NCBI GenBank assembly: GCA_021739765.1
Contig: JAIPBD010000004.1
Span: 292,521 to 356,520, forward strand
DNA from: Melioribacteraceae bacterium
GTDB lineage: Bacteria > Bacteroidota > Ignavibacteria > Ignavibacteriales > Melioribacteraceae
Direction: 5' to 3'
DNA length: 64,000 bases
Shown: positions 1 through 9,398 of the stretch, one piece after another
How the letters are laid out: every line of letters begins with the position of its first letter
Numbering within the stretch: position 1 is the stretch's first letter
Notes under the pieces: generated by a model
What the model was told of the DNA's origin: nothing
Database searches by the model: none
What the model saw: only the letters and a program-made list of their open reading frames with translations
Program-made: the position numbers and the translations under genes

Positions 1-82
1 ATCAACTCTGAATAAATCTTCTGATATAACTTCTAAGAATTTCAATATTACTATGATTTGTTTGGTGAAAGAAAATAAAAAA

Positions 83-946
83 TTAGATGACTAATTTTTC
101 TGAGGCCGCGATTACTTTGATGCTTGAGTCATGATTAATAACAAAATTTTGGGTTTCTTCGACAAGCTCTATTATGTCTTTATCCGAATATGTTGGTTCA
201 TAATGGAACAATATTAAATTTTTCACATCCGCAAGAATTGCCAGATGCGCTGCCGCGATGTTATTCGAATGACCCCAACCCAGCTTGTTAGGAAAATCTT
301 GAAGTTTGTACATTGAATCATGAATCAGATAATCAGCATTGTATGCAAATTCGATCAGATCTGAATTTCTCTCTTTAATTGATTTGAAATCCGGGTTAGC
401 ATCAGAATCTCTGTAATAGATTTCATTATCAGTCATGTACACAATAGTTTTATTTGCAGATTGAATCTTGTATGAAAGAGTTCCTTGTGAATGGTGTGTT
501 TCGATCGCGTTAATTCTTATATCTCCAAAATTCAAAATGCAATCTTTATCAATCCGCAGGAAATTAATATCCGCACTAAAAACATCTTTTTTAACAGGAA
601 AAAACGGGGGTTGCATTTGAGAATCTAAAATCTGCTCTAATGTACTTCCCCCATTAATATTAGTGTGGATGTTAATCTTAAATTTGTTCGAAAAGAAAGG
701 CGCAAAAAAAGGGAGTCCTTGGATATGATCCCAATGTGTGTGCGTCAGAAGAATATCAATATTTTTTGTACTATGATTGTTAGCAATTATTCTGCCGAGC
801 GTTCGAATTCCGGTTCCCGCATCAATAATTATTTTATTTTCATTATCATCAATTATCTCAAGGCAAGGTGTATTCCCTCCAAATTGAATTGTATCTTCAC
901 CCGGAACCGGTAACGATCCTCTTGTGCCCCAAAATTTAATTTTCAT
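83..946 (-). CDS. MBL-fold metallo-hydrolase
   Basis: Cytoplasmic metallo-beta-lactamase-fold hydrolase of 287 residues, related to the PhnP / class II cyclic phosphodiesterase branch. The zinc motif HxHxDH is at residues 69-74 (THTHWDH), after the usual beta-strand start MKIKFWGTRGS and an IDAGTG motif near residue 41. Later histidine and aspartate ligands are present (HHSQG, HDSMY, FHYEP). No signal peptide is seen. The start overlaps the end of the carbonic-anhydrase-like gene by 11 bases, so the two are probably co-transcribed. The substrate cannot be told from sequence; members act on cyclic nucleotides, phosphonate-derived cyclic phosphates or RNA ends. Confidence 0.85.
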   Translation of the reverse strand: MKIKFWGTRGSLPVPGEDTIQFGGNTPCLEIIDDNENKIIIDAGTGIRTLGRIIANNHSTKNIDILLTHTHWDHIQGLPFFAPFFSNKFKINIHTNINGGSTLEQILDSQMQPPFFPVKKDVFSADINFLRIDKDCILNFGDIRINAIETHHSQGTLSYKIQSANKTIVYMTDNEIYYRDSDANPDFKSIKERNSDLIEFAYNADYLIHDSMYKLQDFPNKLGWGHSNNIAAAHLAILADVKNLILFHYEPTYSDKDIIELVEETQNFVINHDSSIKVIAASEKLVI

Positions 947-1514
947 TTAAATTCATATAGTTATTTAATGATTCAATTGTATCCTCTGTATATTTTTTAT
1001 AACGTAAAGCCGACGCTTCAAAATCTTCCATTTCTTCCCGGCTAAGATCACGCACGATTTTTGCGGGTACACCGGCAACTAATTTTCCGGTTGGGACAAC
1101 AAATCCAGGTTTTATAACAGCTCCCGCAGCAACCATCGAAAATGATTCAACCAATGCACCATCCAGAACTACCGCTCCCATTCCAATTAAACATAAATCC
1201 TTCAATGTACATCCATGCAGAGTTGCGCTATGTCCGATTGTAACTTTACTGCCAATTATAGTTGGAAATGTTTTATTCGTAACATGAATCATGGAAGAAT
1301 CTTGGACATTTGTGTATGCTCCAATTCTGATGAAATTTACGTCGCCCCGAATTACTGTGTTGTACCAAATGCTTGAAAATTCACCGATTTCAACATCACC
1401 GATAATTTTTGACCCCGAGGCCATAAATACAGAATTGTTGATATTCGGAAATTTGTTATTAAATGGAAATAGATGTGTTTCATTAGTAAATAAATTTTTA
1501 TAGGTAGACGTCAT
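936..1514 (-). CDS. Gamma-carbonic anhydrase family protein
   Basis: Left-handed beta-helix protein of 192 residues in the YrdA/PaaY/gamma carbonic anhydrase family. Hexapeptide-type repeats (for example GSKIIGDVEIGEFSSIW) run from about residue 33 to 150. The three zinc-type histidines are present as H77 (MIHV), H95 and H100 (GHSATLHG). Many members are active carbonic anhydrases; others only bind metal, and activity is not shown by sequence. It lies in a minus-strand cluster, overlapping the MBL gene downstream by 11 bases. Confidence 0.88.
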   Translation of the reverse strand: MTSTYKNLFTNETHLFPFNNKFPNINNSVFMASGSKIIGDVEIGEFSSIWYNTVIRGDVNFIRIGAYTNVQDSSMIHVTNKTFPTIIGSKVTIGHSATLHGCTLKDLCLIGMGAVVLDGALVESFSMVAAGAVIKPGFVVPTGKLVAGVPAKIVRDLSREEMEDFEASALRYKKYTEDTIESLNNYMNLNEN

Positions 1515-1603
1515 TATACTTTAATATCCATAATAGATCGGAAAATAATATTTTACTCCTTTCCATCTGATGATTTATATCACAGAAGAATCAAATCTTC
1601 TCT

Positions 1604-3079
1604 TTAAAAATTTTTAACCGCCTCACTGATATCCTTATCATCATCAAGCATAACCGAATACCAACCGGGATCCTTATAAAGTTCTCGGGCAAGAAAAGCC
1701 TTCAAGTATTTATTTGTGTAATGTTCGTAAGTGTTTTGGTTATAACCTTTTACACCTTTAGACTCAACAAACTTATTGAACTCATTTGAAATACTCCGAT
1801 CTATCATATATTGTTTAACAAAATCAGTTAGCGACTTAACGCCAATTTTTTCAATATTTAAGATGTTTTTATCAATTGCATATCGCACAAAGTAGTAGTA
1901 TAAATTTTGCCTGATTACATCCAATACAGGAATTGGCAAGGAATCATTTTGAACGATTACATCCGGAATAATCCCTCCGAGCAAGGAATCGGGAGCATGA
2001 CTATCATAGTATAATTCCCGATCAGAATAATCCTTTTGAATTGATTTTCCGGAAGGTGTAAAATATTCGGCAATTGTGAGTCTGAACGATGAACCATCCT
2101 TCATCAAAAATGTTCTTTGAACCAGACCTTTGCCAAATGACCTTCTACCAACCAAAATTGCCCTGTCATTATCTTTTAGCGCTCCGGCAACAATTTCACT
2201 TGCTGAGGCGCTTCCTTCATTTATTAAGATGATCACGGGTAAATCTTCGAATTCCGACTTAATATCTGAAAAATATTCTTCATTAAAATCATCAATTTTG
2301 CCTTTCGTTGAAACAATAATTTGATCATCAGCCAGGAATAAATCAGAGATTTTAATTGATTGATCCAGATAACCACCGGGATTATTTCGCAGGTCCAGAA
2401 TCAATTTTTCCATGCCTGAAGATTTCAAATCATAGAGTGAATTCTTAATTTCATCATAAGAGGTGGCAGCAAATTTAGATAATTTTATATAGCCTATATT
2501 TTTCTCAAGTATTAAACTTACATCAACCGTTTCGAGTTTAATTTCCTCCCTCTCAAGTGTAAAATTGATTAACTCCGAATTAAATCCCCTTTTTATTGTA
2601 ATCGATACCTTTGATCCTTTGTCGCCCCTCAACAGATTTACCACATCGCCAATATTCAATCCGACGGCAATAGAATCTTCGATTCGGATTATTTTATCTC
2701 CCGCTAATATTCCGACTCTTTCACTCGGACCATTGGAAATTGGCGAAACAACCGTTATTGTATCCTCAAGAATTTGAAACTCAATACCAATCCCAACGAA
2801 AGAACCATCAAATTGTTCTTGCTCCGATTTCTGAACGGACGGGGAAAGATATATCGAGTGTGGGTCTAATTCGCTCAGAACGGATTCAATCGCGTTTTCG
2901 GTCAGTATATTTTCATCGACATCGTAGTAATAGTAATCAGATACAAGTTCGAGTAAAGTATCATATTTCAAAGAAGCAGAATTAGATGACTTCTCCAAAA
3001 AGACGAAGATATAATAACCTAAAAATGCTCCGATGATCAGAACAAGCAAATAGTTTGTTATCTTATTTAGATTTTTCAT
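1604..3079 (-). CDS. S41 family C-terminal processing peptidase
   Basis: Carboxyl-terminal processing protease of 491 residues, anchored by one N-terminal membrane segment (about residues 9-28) with the body in the periplasm. A PDZ domain (about 90-165) binds C-termini of substrates. The S41 domain follows, with the Ser-Lys dyad visible as S292 in GSASASEI and K317 in SFGKGLVQ, 25 residues apart as in E. coli Prc and plant D1 protease. The length fits CtpA-type enzymes. It begins one base after the upstream glycosyltransferase stop, indicating an operon. The family trims or degrades envelope proteins; the target is unknown. Confidence 0.92.
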   Translation of the reverse strand: MKNLNKITNYLLVLIIGAFLGYYIFVFLEKSSNSASLKYDTLLELVSDYYYYDVDENILTENAIESVLSELDPHSIYLSPSVQKSEQEQFDGSFVGIGIEFQILEDTITVVSPISNGPSERVGILAGDKIIRIEDSIAVGLNIGDVVNLLRGDKGSKVSITIKRGFNSELINFTLEREEIKLETVDVSLILEKNIGYIKLSKFAATSYDEIKNSLYDLKSSGMEKLILDLRNNPGGYLDQSIKISDLFLADDQIIVSTKGKIDDFNEEYFSDIKSEFEDLPVIILINEGSASASEIVAGALKDNDRAILVGRRSFGKGLVQRTFLMKDGSSFRLTIAEYFTPSGKSIQKDYSDRELYYDSHAPDSLLGGIIPDVIVQNDSLPIPVLDVIRQNLYYYFVRYAIDKNILNIEKIGVKSLTDFVKQYMIDRSISNEFNKFVESKGVKGYNQNTYEHYTNKYLKAFLARELYKDPGWYSVMLDDDKDISEAVKNF

Positions 3080-3080
3080 T

Positions 3081-3812
3081 TTACCTGATAGTTTCCCATT
3101 CCTTTGATATAGACTTTTTAACCAACAACATTGAGATACTGTTTCCCAACCACGAAAAAAATATTTTTAAATGGCCAAATTTTCTGAATCTCCTTGGAGA
3201 TTCATAAATTTCGATATCTCTGATAAAATGAACTTTCCCTATTTTTCGAATTCTCCTGTAAAGATCAAAATCCTCACCGGCAATCAAGTTTTCATTGTTC
3301 CCGCCAACCAATTCAAAAATGGATTTTGAAATGAGCTGGCATTCTCCCCTTCCCATCCCAACTCCAATTATATTAAGAAAATGGAAGTAAATATTGTAGA
3401 ACCCAAGGAATAATCGATCGCTTGCTATTTCTTCTTCAGGAAAAATTTTAACGGGAAAAGTGGCCGCAACAAATTCGCCGCTTTTTATGTGTGATTTAAT
3501 GATTTCGAAAAGTTTCAATACTGAGGATATTTTAATATCCGCATTGATAAAAAGGAGAAAATCCCCTTTTGCTTTTTTAGCACCTCTATTTCGTCCTTTT
3601 GCGATATTGTCAATTTCACCCGATATTTCGTTTCTGACAATCACAAGGGAATTGGATTTTGCTATTTTGAGGGAGTCATCAACACTGCCGCCATCCGATA
3701 TTATAATTTCAAATTCGAGGATTTTCTTTAATCGTTCATCCTCAAATTGATTTAATAAATTGGGAAGCAATTTTTCCTCATTTAATGTCGGGATAACAAT
3801 ACTTAAATCCAA
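3081..3812 (-). CDS. Family 2 glycosyltransferase
   Basis: GT-A fold glycosyltransferase of 243 residues. It opens with the family start LSIVIPTLNEE, has the metal-binding region INADIK and the acceptor-side motif GEDFDLYRRIRK. It resembles the short TIGR04283-type GT2 enzymes that act on membrane-associated sugar or lipid acceptors at the inner face of the membrane. A TTG at 3812 preceded by GAGGA gives the canonical N-terminus MDLSIVIP; an upstream TTG at 3836 is possible but would overlap the preceding gene. Donor and acceptor are unknown. Confidence 0.82.
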   Translation of the reverse strand: MDLSIVIPTLNEEKLLPNLLNQFEDERLKKILEFEIIISDGGSVDDSLKIAKSNSLVIVRNEISGEIDNIAKGRNRGAKKAKGDFLLFINADIKISSVLKLFEIIKSHIKSGEFVAATFPVKIFPEEEIASDRLFLGFYNIYFHFLNIIGVGMGRGECQLISKSIFELVGGNNENLIAGEDFDLYRRIRKIGKVHFIRDIEIYESPRRFRKFGHLKIFFSWLGNSISMLLVKKSISKEWETIR

Positions 3813-3819
3813 AAATTCC

Positions 3820-4770
3820 TCAAAAAACAAATTCAAAAAAGGTTGATTCTGGAGTTATCCGAATACCCGGCATTGGGAAATGAAAATAATTGAGAGTGTT
3901 TTTAACGAATACCCAAAACCCGCCATACAATGGAATCTTTTCCGCATCAATATCGAATGCAATATAATATTCTCGATGCTTAAAAGTTTTTTCTTGAGTA
4001 CCGCTAATACCGGTTCCGACGGAAACCATCAAAAAATCCGGCCAAAATTCCGATAAGGAATTGGGTAAATATTCTTCTACACGAAACGCCAACCAGTATT
4101 TTTGATTGTAATAATCATTAAAAATACTTTTTGGTGAATTGGGATTGTTTTTATAACTGAATCTCGGTTGAATGTGTTTTGTGAAGGGATAATAATATTG
4201 AATTACATAGAATGAAAACGCAAATAAATCGACAGTGAAATCATCTCTGCTGAATCCATTATTCTGAGTATAACCATCGTTAATTTCGATAAGAGCATTA
4301 ACAAACAGCGCAGTGCTCGCGGAATACCAAGTTGAACTGATTGCGTTAAATCCGGATGCTTCAAAACCTCCCGAAAATCCATGAGCCATCAGATTAAACG
4401 AATAAAATCGCCCGAGTTTATCCATTCCGTAATAACTATCTGCAGAATTCCGAAGATTAAAATCTTGTGATCTGTTTTCCCACCAAAGATTGTTAAATTC
4501 GTTAAAAACAAAATATCCGGCGGTTAAATCAACAATTCCGGCAGCAACCAATTTTTTGTAATCTATATCGTCTTCAATGGTTTCGATTAATATTTCAGAA
4601 TTAACCGGAGTTATTAATTCAGCTTCATTCAAGAAACTTGTTTTTATTGATAATGTGTCTAAGTCTGATTTTTCGGTTTGAGAATAAAGATTGGGATGAG
4701 TCGTCGTAATAAGAATTAATAAAAAACGGAGGCAAAATATTCCTCCGCTTTTTATCCATTTTTTAATCAT
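3820..4770 (-). CDS. DUF2279 family envelope protein
   Basis: Exported protein of 316 residues matching the DUF2279/YfiM-like family. A hydrophobic signal segment lies near residues 10-25, and the conserved core has the pattern DKLGRFYSFN followed by small-residue helices (ASGFNAISSTWYSASTALFVNALIE), an aromatic run and a beta-rich C-terminus ending in FEFVF, as in outer-membrane barrels. The ATG at 4770 overlaps the lysS stop by 8 bases and is preferred to one 30 bases upstream. The function of the family is unknown. Confidence 0.72.
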   Translation of the reverse strand: MIKKWIKSGGIFCLRFLLILITTTHPNLYSQTEKSDLDTLSIKTSFLNEAELITPVNSEILIETIEDDIDYKKLVAAGIVDLTAGYFVFNEFNNLWWENRSQDFNLRNSADSYYGMDKLGRFYSFNLMAHGFSGGFEASGFNAISSTWYSASTALFVNALIEINDGYTQNNGFSRDDFTVDLFAFSFYVIQYYYPFTKHIQPRFSYKNNPNSPKSIFNDYYNQKYWLAFRVEEYLPNSLSEFWPDFLMVSVGTGISGTQEKTFKHREYYIAFDIDAEKIPLYGGFWVFVKNTLNYFHFPMPGIRITPESTFFEFVF

Positions 4771-6271
4771 TTGGTCGCATATGTGGGAAAAGTATAACAT
4801 CTCTTATCGATGATTGATTTGTGAGAAGCATAACTAGTCTGTCGATGCCAACACCTAATCCCGCTGTTGGCGGCATACCATACTCAAGCGCTCTGACATA
4901 ATCGTCATCAATTTGATGAGCTTCGTCATCTCCTTCTTCTCTCATTTTGGATTGATCCACGAATCTCTGTTTTTGGTCAATCGGATCATTTAACTCACTG
5001 AATGCATTGCACAATTCTCTTCCGACAACGAAAGCTTCGAATCTCTCTACCAAACCATCCTTTTCACGATGCTTTTTCGCAAGTGGTGATAATTCAACCG
5101 GATAATCGACAACGAAAGTTGGCTGGACTAATTTATGCTGAATCGTGACTTCAAAAAGTTCATCGATTATTTTACCTTTACTCTCACCACCTTTTAACTC
5201 GACATGGTGTTGTTTAGCGGATTTTGCTAAATCATCTTTTGTGGTTTTCAAGATATCATATCCAAGAATTTTGTTTAGCTCATCAACCATTGATACTCGA
5301 TTCCACTTCCCATCAAAATTTACTTTGTTACCTTCGATTTCAAATTCTGTTGTGGAGAATACATCTTTACAGATATATTGAACCATTTTCTCAACATATT
5401 CCATCATCCAGTTATAGTCTTTATAAGAAACATATAGTTCCATCATCGTAAATTCGGGGTTGTGCGTTCTATCGATACCCTCATTTCTAAAATCTTTAGA
5501 GATCTCGTAAACACCATTGAATCCGCCTACAATTAAACGTTTCAGATATAACTCATCTGCTATCCTCATGTATAGTTTCATATCTAATGCATTATGATGA
5601 GTAATAAACGGGCGAGCCGCGGCGCCGCCGTACAACGATTGCAAAACGGGTGTTTCTACTTCTAAATATCCGCTGTCATCAAGAAATTTTCTCATTGATG
5701 AAATAATTTTCGATCTTTTAATAAAAACTTCTTTCACTTTGGGATTGACAATAAGGTCAACATATCTTTGTCTGTATCTTAGTTCCTTATCAACAAATTG
5801 ATCATGAATAACTTTATTCCCTTTTTCGTCGGTTGTTTCCTTCGCGATCGGAATGGGCCGTATTGATTTTGATAATAGCTTAACTTCATCGGCATGAACG
5901 GATGTTTCACCAGTTTTGGTTTTAAAAACATAACCTCTGATTCCGATTATATCTCCAATATCAAGCAGTTTGAAAGTCGCGTAGGAATCTTCGCCCACAT
6001 CGTCTTTTCTGATATAAGCTTGAATCCTTCCATGATCGTCCTGAATGTGTGTAAAGGATGCCTTGCCCATCCTTCGAATCGCCATAATTCGACCGGCTAC
6101 ACTGACAACTTTACCATCATATTTCTCGAAATCGGCTTTTATTTCTTGAGAAAATGAATCGACATCGTAACTGTATTCAAACGCATTAATTGATCGGTTA
6201 TTTAATTCCGCCAACTCTTCCAGTCTTCTCTCTATTAACGCATTTGTGTCATTAGATTGCGTTTCGTTCAA
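4763..6271 (-). CDS. lysS: Lysyl-tRNA synthetase, class II
   Basis: Charges tRNA-Lys with lysine. The protein (502 residues) has an N-terminal OB-fold anticodon-binding domain (about 50-155, with VAGRIMAIRRMGKASF) and a class II catalytic core with motif 2 around FRNEGIDRTHNPEFTMME and motif 3 as GLGVGIDRLVML near the end. Length is normal for bacterial LysRS. The TTG at 6271 is chosen because GGAGG lies 5 nt upstream; a TTG at 6286 would extend it by five residues over the preceding gene. It is tightly packed between rluB and the DUF2279 gene. Confidence 0.96.
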   Translation of the reverse strand: MNETQSNDTNALIERRLEELAELNNRSINAFEYSYDVDSFSQEIKADFEKYDGKVVSVAGRIMAIRRMGKASFTHIQDDHGRIQAYIRKDDVGEDSYATFKLLDIGDIIGIRGYVFKTKTGETSVHADEVKLLSKSIRPIPIAKETTDEKGNKVIHDQFVDKELRYRQRYVDLIVNPKVKEVFIKRSKIISSMRKFLDDSGYLEVETPVLQSLYGGAAARPFITHHNALDMKLYMRIADELYLKRLIVGGFNGVYEISKDFRNEGIDRTHNPEFTMMELYVSYKDYNWMMEYVEKMVQYICKDVFSTTEFEIEGNKVNFDGKWNRVSMVDELNKILGYDILKTTKDDLAKSAKQHHVELKGGESKGKIIDELFEVTIQHKLVQPTFVVDYPVELSPLAKKHREKDGLVERFEAFVVGRELCNAFSELNDPIDQKQRFVDQSKMREEGDDEAHQIDDDYVRALEYGMPPTAGLGVGIDRLVMLLTNQSSIRDVILFPHMRPND

Positions 6272-6272
6272 A

Positions 6273-6986
6273 TTATCCTCCAACAATTTTTTTTCTTTTT
6301 ATTTGCTCAATTACTGTTCTATCCAATTTTTGATATTTCCCCAGCGGAATTTTATCAATTCTGAAACCCGCAAATTCCTCCCGGTGCAAATTAACAACTT
6401 GATAACCAAGAGTAGAAAACATTCGTTTTACGAAATGGTTGCGGCCTTCGGAAGTGGATACTCTTACCAATTTAAATAGGTTTCGCTTCGGATACTCCAT
6501 CGAGAGGAAACGACTTCTCCTTCGTTCCATGATGATCCCTTTTGTAAGCATTGCTTTGTGTGCAGCATCCAAATCACGATCAAGTGTAACTAAATAAATT
6601 CTTTCAAAATTATGCCGTGGATGAGTAAGAAAATTGGAAAAATCACCATCGTTCGTTAGAAGCAACGCTCCCGTGGTGTTATAATCCAATCTGCCGACAG
6701 GGAATATCTGCAAATTTGTTGGGATTAGTTCAATCACGGTTTTGCGGTGTTTATCATCCTTGGTAGTTGTAATAACACCTTTTGGTTTATTGAGCAAGTA
6801 ATAAACCTTTGATTCGGTTTTGAGTTTCTCACCGTCAAACTGTACAACATCATTCTCCACATCAACTTGGGTGGAAAAATCCATTATAGTTTTCCCATTT
6901 ACTTGAATACGTCCTTGTTCAATCAATTCTTCAACATTTCTTCTTGATCCGAGTCCGCATTCCGCGAGATATTTATTCAGTCTCAT
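6273..6986 (-). CDS. rluB: 23S rRNA pseudouridine synthase, RluB/RluE/RluF-type
   Basis: Makes pseudouridine in 23S rRNA. The N-terminal S4 RNA-binding domain (MRLNKYLAECGLGSRRN, about 1-50) is followed by the RsuA-family catalytic domain, with the nucleophilic aspartate in GRLDYNTTGALLLTNDG. The 237-residue length suits RluB. The adjacent scpB and scpA form a classic scpA-scpB-rluB arrangement, supporting the assignment; the exact rRNA position is inferred from family. The start overlaps scpB by 14 bases. Confidence 0.9.
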   Translation of the reverse strand: MRLNKYLAECGLGSRRNVEELIEQGRIQVNGKTIMDFSTQVDVENDVVQFDGEKLKTESKVYYLLNKPKGVITTTKDDKHRKTVIELIPTNLQIFPVGRLDYNTTGALLLTNDGDFSNFLTHPRHNFERIYLVTLDRDLDAAHKAMLTKGIIMERRRSRFLSMEYPKRNLFKLVRVSTSEGRNHFVKRMFSTLGYQVVNLHREEFAGFRIDKIPLGKYQKLDRTVIEQIKRKKIVGG

Positions 6987-7626
6987 CTAATCCTTCATTA
7001 TTAGCATTACCTTCATTTTCAGCAATTTCTTCCATTTGATTCATCATAATTTTTCTTTTTTGTTCAAGAAAATCGTCATCCTGCATTATTTCCTCAATTT
7101 CTCTCGGTTTTGGAAGTTCATTAATTGTATTCAAACCAAAGTATTTTAGAAATTCAGTCGTTGTATCATATAAAAGAGGTCTTCCAACCGTATCCGCGCG
7201 TCCTTTTATTGCTATAAGTTTTTTTTCGAGCAATGTATTCAGAATGTAATCGCAATTAACTCCCCGGATTGTTTCGACTTCGGGTTTTGTAATCGGCTGC
7301 TTGTATGCAATAATCGCAAGAGTTTCCAGTGCAGCCGGACTTAATCTCCTTTTACTTTTTTCTGTTGAGAGAAATCCGAGATAGTTCGCGAACGCCTGTC
7401 TTGTTGAAAAGACATAACCGTTGGCAATACGATTTATTTTAAATGATCTTCCGGTTTGTTCGTATTGTTCATTAAGTAAATCAACCGTAGCTTCAATATC
7501 CTTAGGCACAATTTCTGTTTCTTCCCCATCCATACCCTTAATAACTTTTACGATTTCGTTATTAGTTAAAGGCTCGTCGGATGCGAAAATAAGTGCTTCA
7601 ATGATCGACTGATATATATTATCCAT
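6973..7626 (-). CDS. scpB: Segregation and condensation protein B
   Basis: Kleisin-associated winged-helix (kite) subunit of the SMC-ScpA-ScpB condensin, needed for chromosome compaction and segregation. Typical features in the 217 residues are the start IIEALIFASDEPL, the conserved ALETLAIIAYKQPITKPEVE segment and RGVNCDYILNTLLEK, then GRPLLYDTTTEFLKYFGL. The C-terminus is acidic and low-complexity. It overlaps scpA by 8 bases and rluB by 14, so all three are translationally coupled. Confidence 0.95.
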   Translation of the reverse strand: MDNIYQSIIEALIFASDEPLTNNEIVKVIKGMDGEETEIVPKDIEATVDLLNEQYEQTGRSFKINRIANGYVFSTRQAFANYLGFLSTEKSKRRLSPAALETLAIIAYKQPITKPEVETIRGVNCDYILNTLLEKKLIAIKGRADTVGRPLLYDTTTEFLKYFGLNTINELPKPREIEEIMQDDDFLEQKRKIMMNQMEEIAENEGNANNEGLDETE

Positions 7627-8338
7627 TCTCTATCTCGTACAAAACAAAATCATTAAATTGTTGTGTTTCATGAAGACCAATTCTACCCATTTTTACCATT
7701 TCAAGTAGTGCAATAAAAGTAACAATAATCCTAATTTTCTCTTTCATACCAAAAACCAAATCTTTGAAAGCTAATTGTTTGTTTTCGGTAATTTTCCTTT
7801 GCAGAAAATCAATTTGTTCATCGATGGTAACATTAACCCTTTTTACTTGGTGAACAGCTTCTTTCGGCATTTCCATCATTGCTTTTTTAAATGCCTTTAT
7901 CAAATCATATAACGTGACATCTCTAAGCAAAGTCTCTATTTCAGGTGGATTTTCCTTCTCATCATTTTCGAAATTTCCCCGAAAAAATAATTTACGAGAT
8001 TCTGATTCATTAATTGAAAGCTCTTCAGCCATTTCTTTGTATCTTTTGTACTCAAGCAATGCTTGAACCAATTCATCCCGAGGATCAATTTCTTCCCCTT
8101 TATGATCTTTTTCCTTAGGAAGTAACATTCTGACTTTAATCTGCATTAAAGTCGCGGCCATTAAGATAAACTCACCCGCAATTTCCAAATCAAGTTTTTC
8201 AAGGAGATGAAGGTAATCCATAAATTCTTTAGTTATGCGAGAGATCGGAATATCGTAGATATCCAATTCATCTCTTTTTATAAAGAATAACAGCAAATCT
8301 AAAGGTCCCTCGAAGTCATTTAATTTGATTCTATACAT
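7619..8338 (-). CDS. scpA: Segregation and condensation protein A (kleisin)
   Basis: Kleisin that bridges the two SMC heads of condensin. The N-terminal FEGPLDLLLFFIKRDELDIYDIPI motif is diagnostic, followed by the amphipathic segment containing LEIAGEFILMAATLMQIK and LLPKE. The C-terminal winged helix (about 170-239) contains VTFIALLEMVKMGRI. The length of 239 residues is normal. It starts right after trpS, overlaps scpB by 8 bases, and is probably co-expressed with it. Confidence 0.94.
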   Translation of the reverse strand: MYRIKLNDFEGPLDLLLFFIKRDELDIYDIPISRITKEFMDYLHLLEKLDLEIAGEFILMAATLMQIKVRMLLPKEKDHKGEEIDPRDELVQALLEYKRYKEMAEELSINESESRKLFFRGNFENDEKENPPEIETLLRDVTLYDLIKAFKKAMMEMPKEAVHQVKRVNVTIDEQIDFLQRKITENKQLAFKDLVFGMKEKIRIIVTFIALLEMVKMGRIGLHETQQFNDFVLYEIENG

Positions 8339-8339
8339 A

Positions 8340-9320
8340 TCAACCGAATTTCATCACGGCGTGAACTTCTTCCATCGTAGCCATTGCGATGGCCTTTCCT
8401 CTATTTTCACCATCCGCGATTATTTCTTCAACCTCAGCAATATGATTTTCGAAATAGTTTCTTTTTTCGATTAATGGAGATAAAAATTCGTTTATTTTAG
8501 CGGAACATTGCATCTTACAATCAACACAACCTAAAGCACCGGAACGGCATCCTTCTGCAATTTCAGCTGTATTCTCTTCATTAAATTTTTCATGAAAAGT
8601 ATAAACCAAACAAATTTCAGGCCTTCCGGGATCATTCCTTCTTACTTTTTGCGGATCGGTTTTAGCTTTCTTCATTTTCTTAATTACGGTATCGGGGTCA
8701 TCAGATAAAAGCAAAGTATTGTTTAATGATTTACTCATTTTTGCATTTCCATCCAATCCGGATAACCGTGCAAATTTTGTCAGTTTTGGTGATGGTTCAG
8801 GGAATACTTCACCAAATTGTTGATTAAATTTACGCGCAACTTCCCTTGTTATTTCAACATGAGGAACTTGGTCCTCGCCAACCGGAACCAAATCACCTTT
8901 ATAAAGAAGAATATCAGCTGATTGTAGAACCGGATATCCAAGATGACCGTAAGTAACTTGTTCAATATTTAATTCTCGAATTTGGTCTTTTATGGTTGGA
9001 TTTCGTTCAAGTCTGGATTTTGTAATTAACATTGAAAGGATTAAGTATAATTCGGTATGTTCTTTTATCTGAGATTGTCTGAAGAATGGACTTTTTACCG
9101 GATCTAAACCGCATGAAAGCCAATCGATCACCATCTCAATCGTATTTTGATAAACGGATGAAGTATCAAGATTAGTTGTTAAAACATGATAATCAGCAAT
9201 TAAATGAAAACTTTGATATTCATCTTCCAATTTAATCCAGTTTTCAAGAGCTCCAACATAATGTCCGATATGCAATTTCCCGGTCGGACGCATTCCACTC
9301 AGTATTCGTTTTTTAGTCAT
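8340..9320 (-). CDS. trpS: Tryptophanyl-tRNA synthetase
   Basis: Class I synthetase that charges tRNA-Trp. The 326-residue protein has the HIGH signature at residues 17-20 (GKLHIGHYVG) and KMSKS in GNAKMSKSLNN, near residue 195. A C-terminal four-cysteine set (CRSGALGCVDCKMQC) may form a structural zinc or iron-sulfur site, as found in some TrpRS. The start follows the SGMRPTG family pattern. One base separates it from scpA. No T-box or trp leader is visible in the 78 bases upstream. Confidence 0.95.
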   Translation of the reverse strand: MTKKRILSGMRPTGKLHIGHYVGALENWIKLEDEYQSFHLIADYHVLTTNLDTSSVYQNTIEMVIDWLSCGLDPVKSPFFRQSQIKEHTELYLILSMLITKSRLERNPTIKDQIRELNIEQVTYGHLGYPVLQSADILLYKGDLVPVGEDQVPHVEITREVARKFNQQFGEVFPEPSPKLTKFARLSGLDGNAKMSKSLNNTLLLSDDPDTVIKKMKKAKTDPQKVRRNDPGRPEICLVYTFHEKFNEENTAEIAEGCRSGALGCVDCKMQCSAKINEFLSPLIEKRNYFENHIAEVEEIIADGENRGKAIAMATMEEVHAVMKFG

Positions 9321-9398
9321 TTTGTCTGTTGTTTGTTAAATAAAACATAAGCGTGAAAGATAATGAAATTAAGGAATTTTATTGGAGATAATTGCTAA

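Noticed and set aside
1-60. Possible 5' end of another minus-strand gene from a TTG near position 39
   Set aside because: Only about 13 codons are visible, with no ribosome site; not enough to support.
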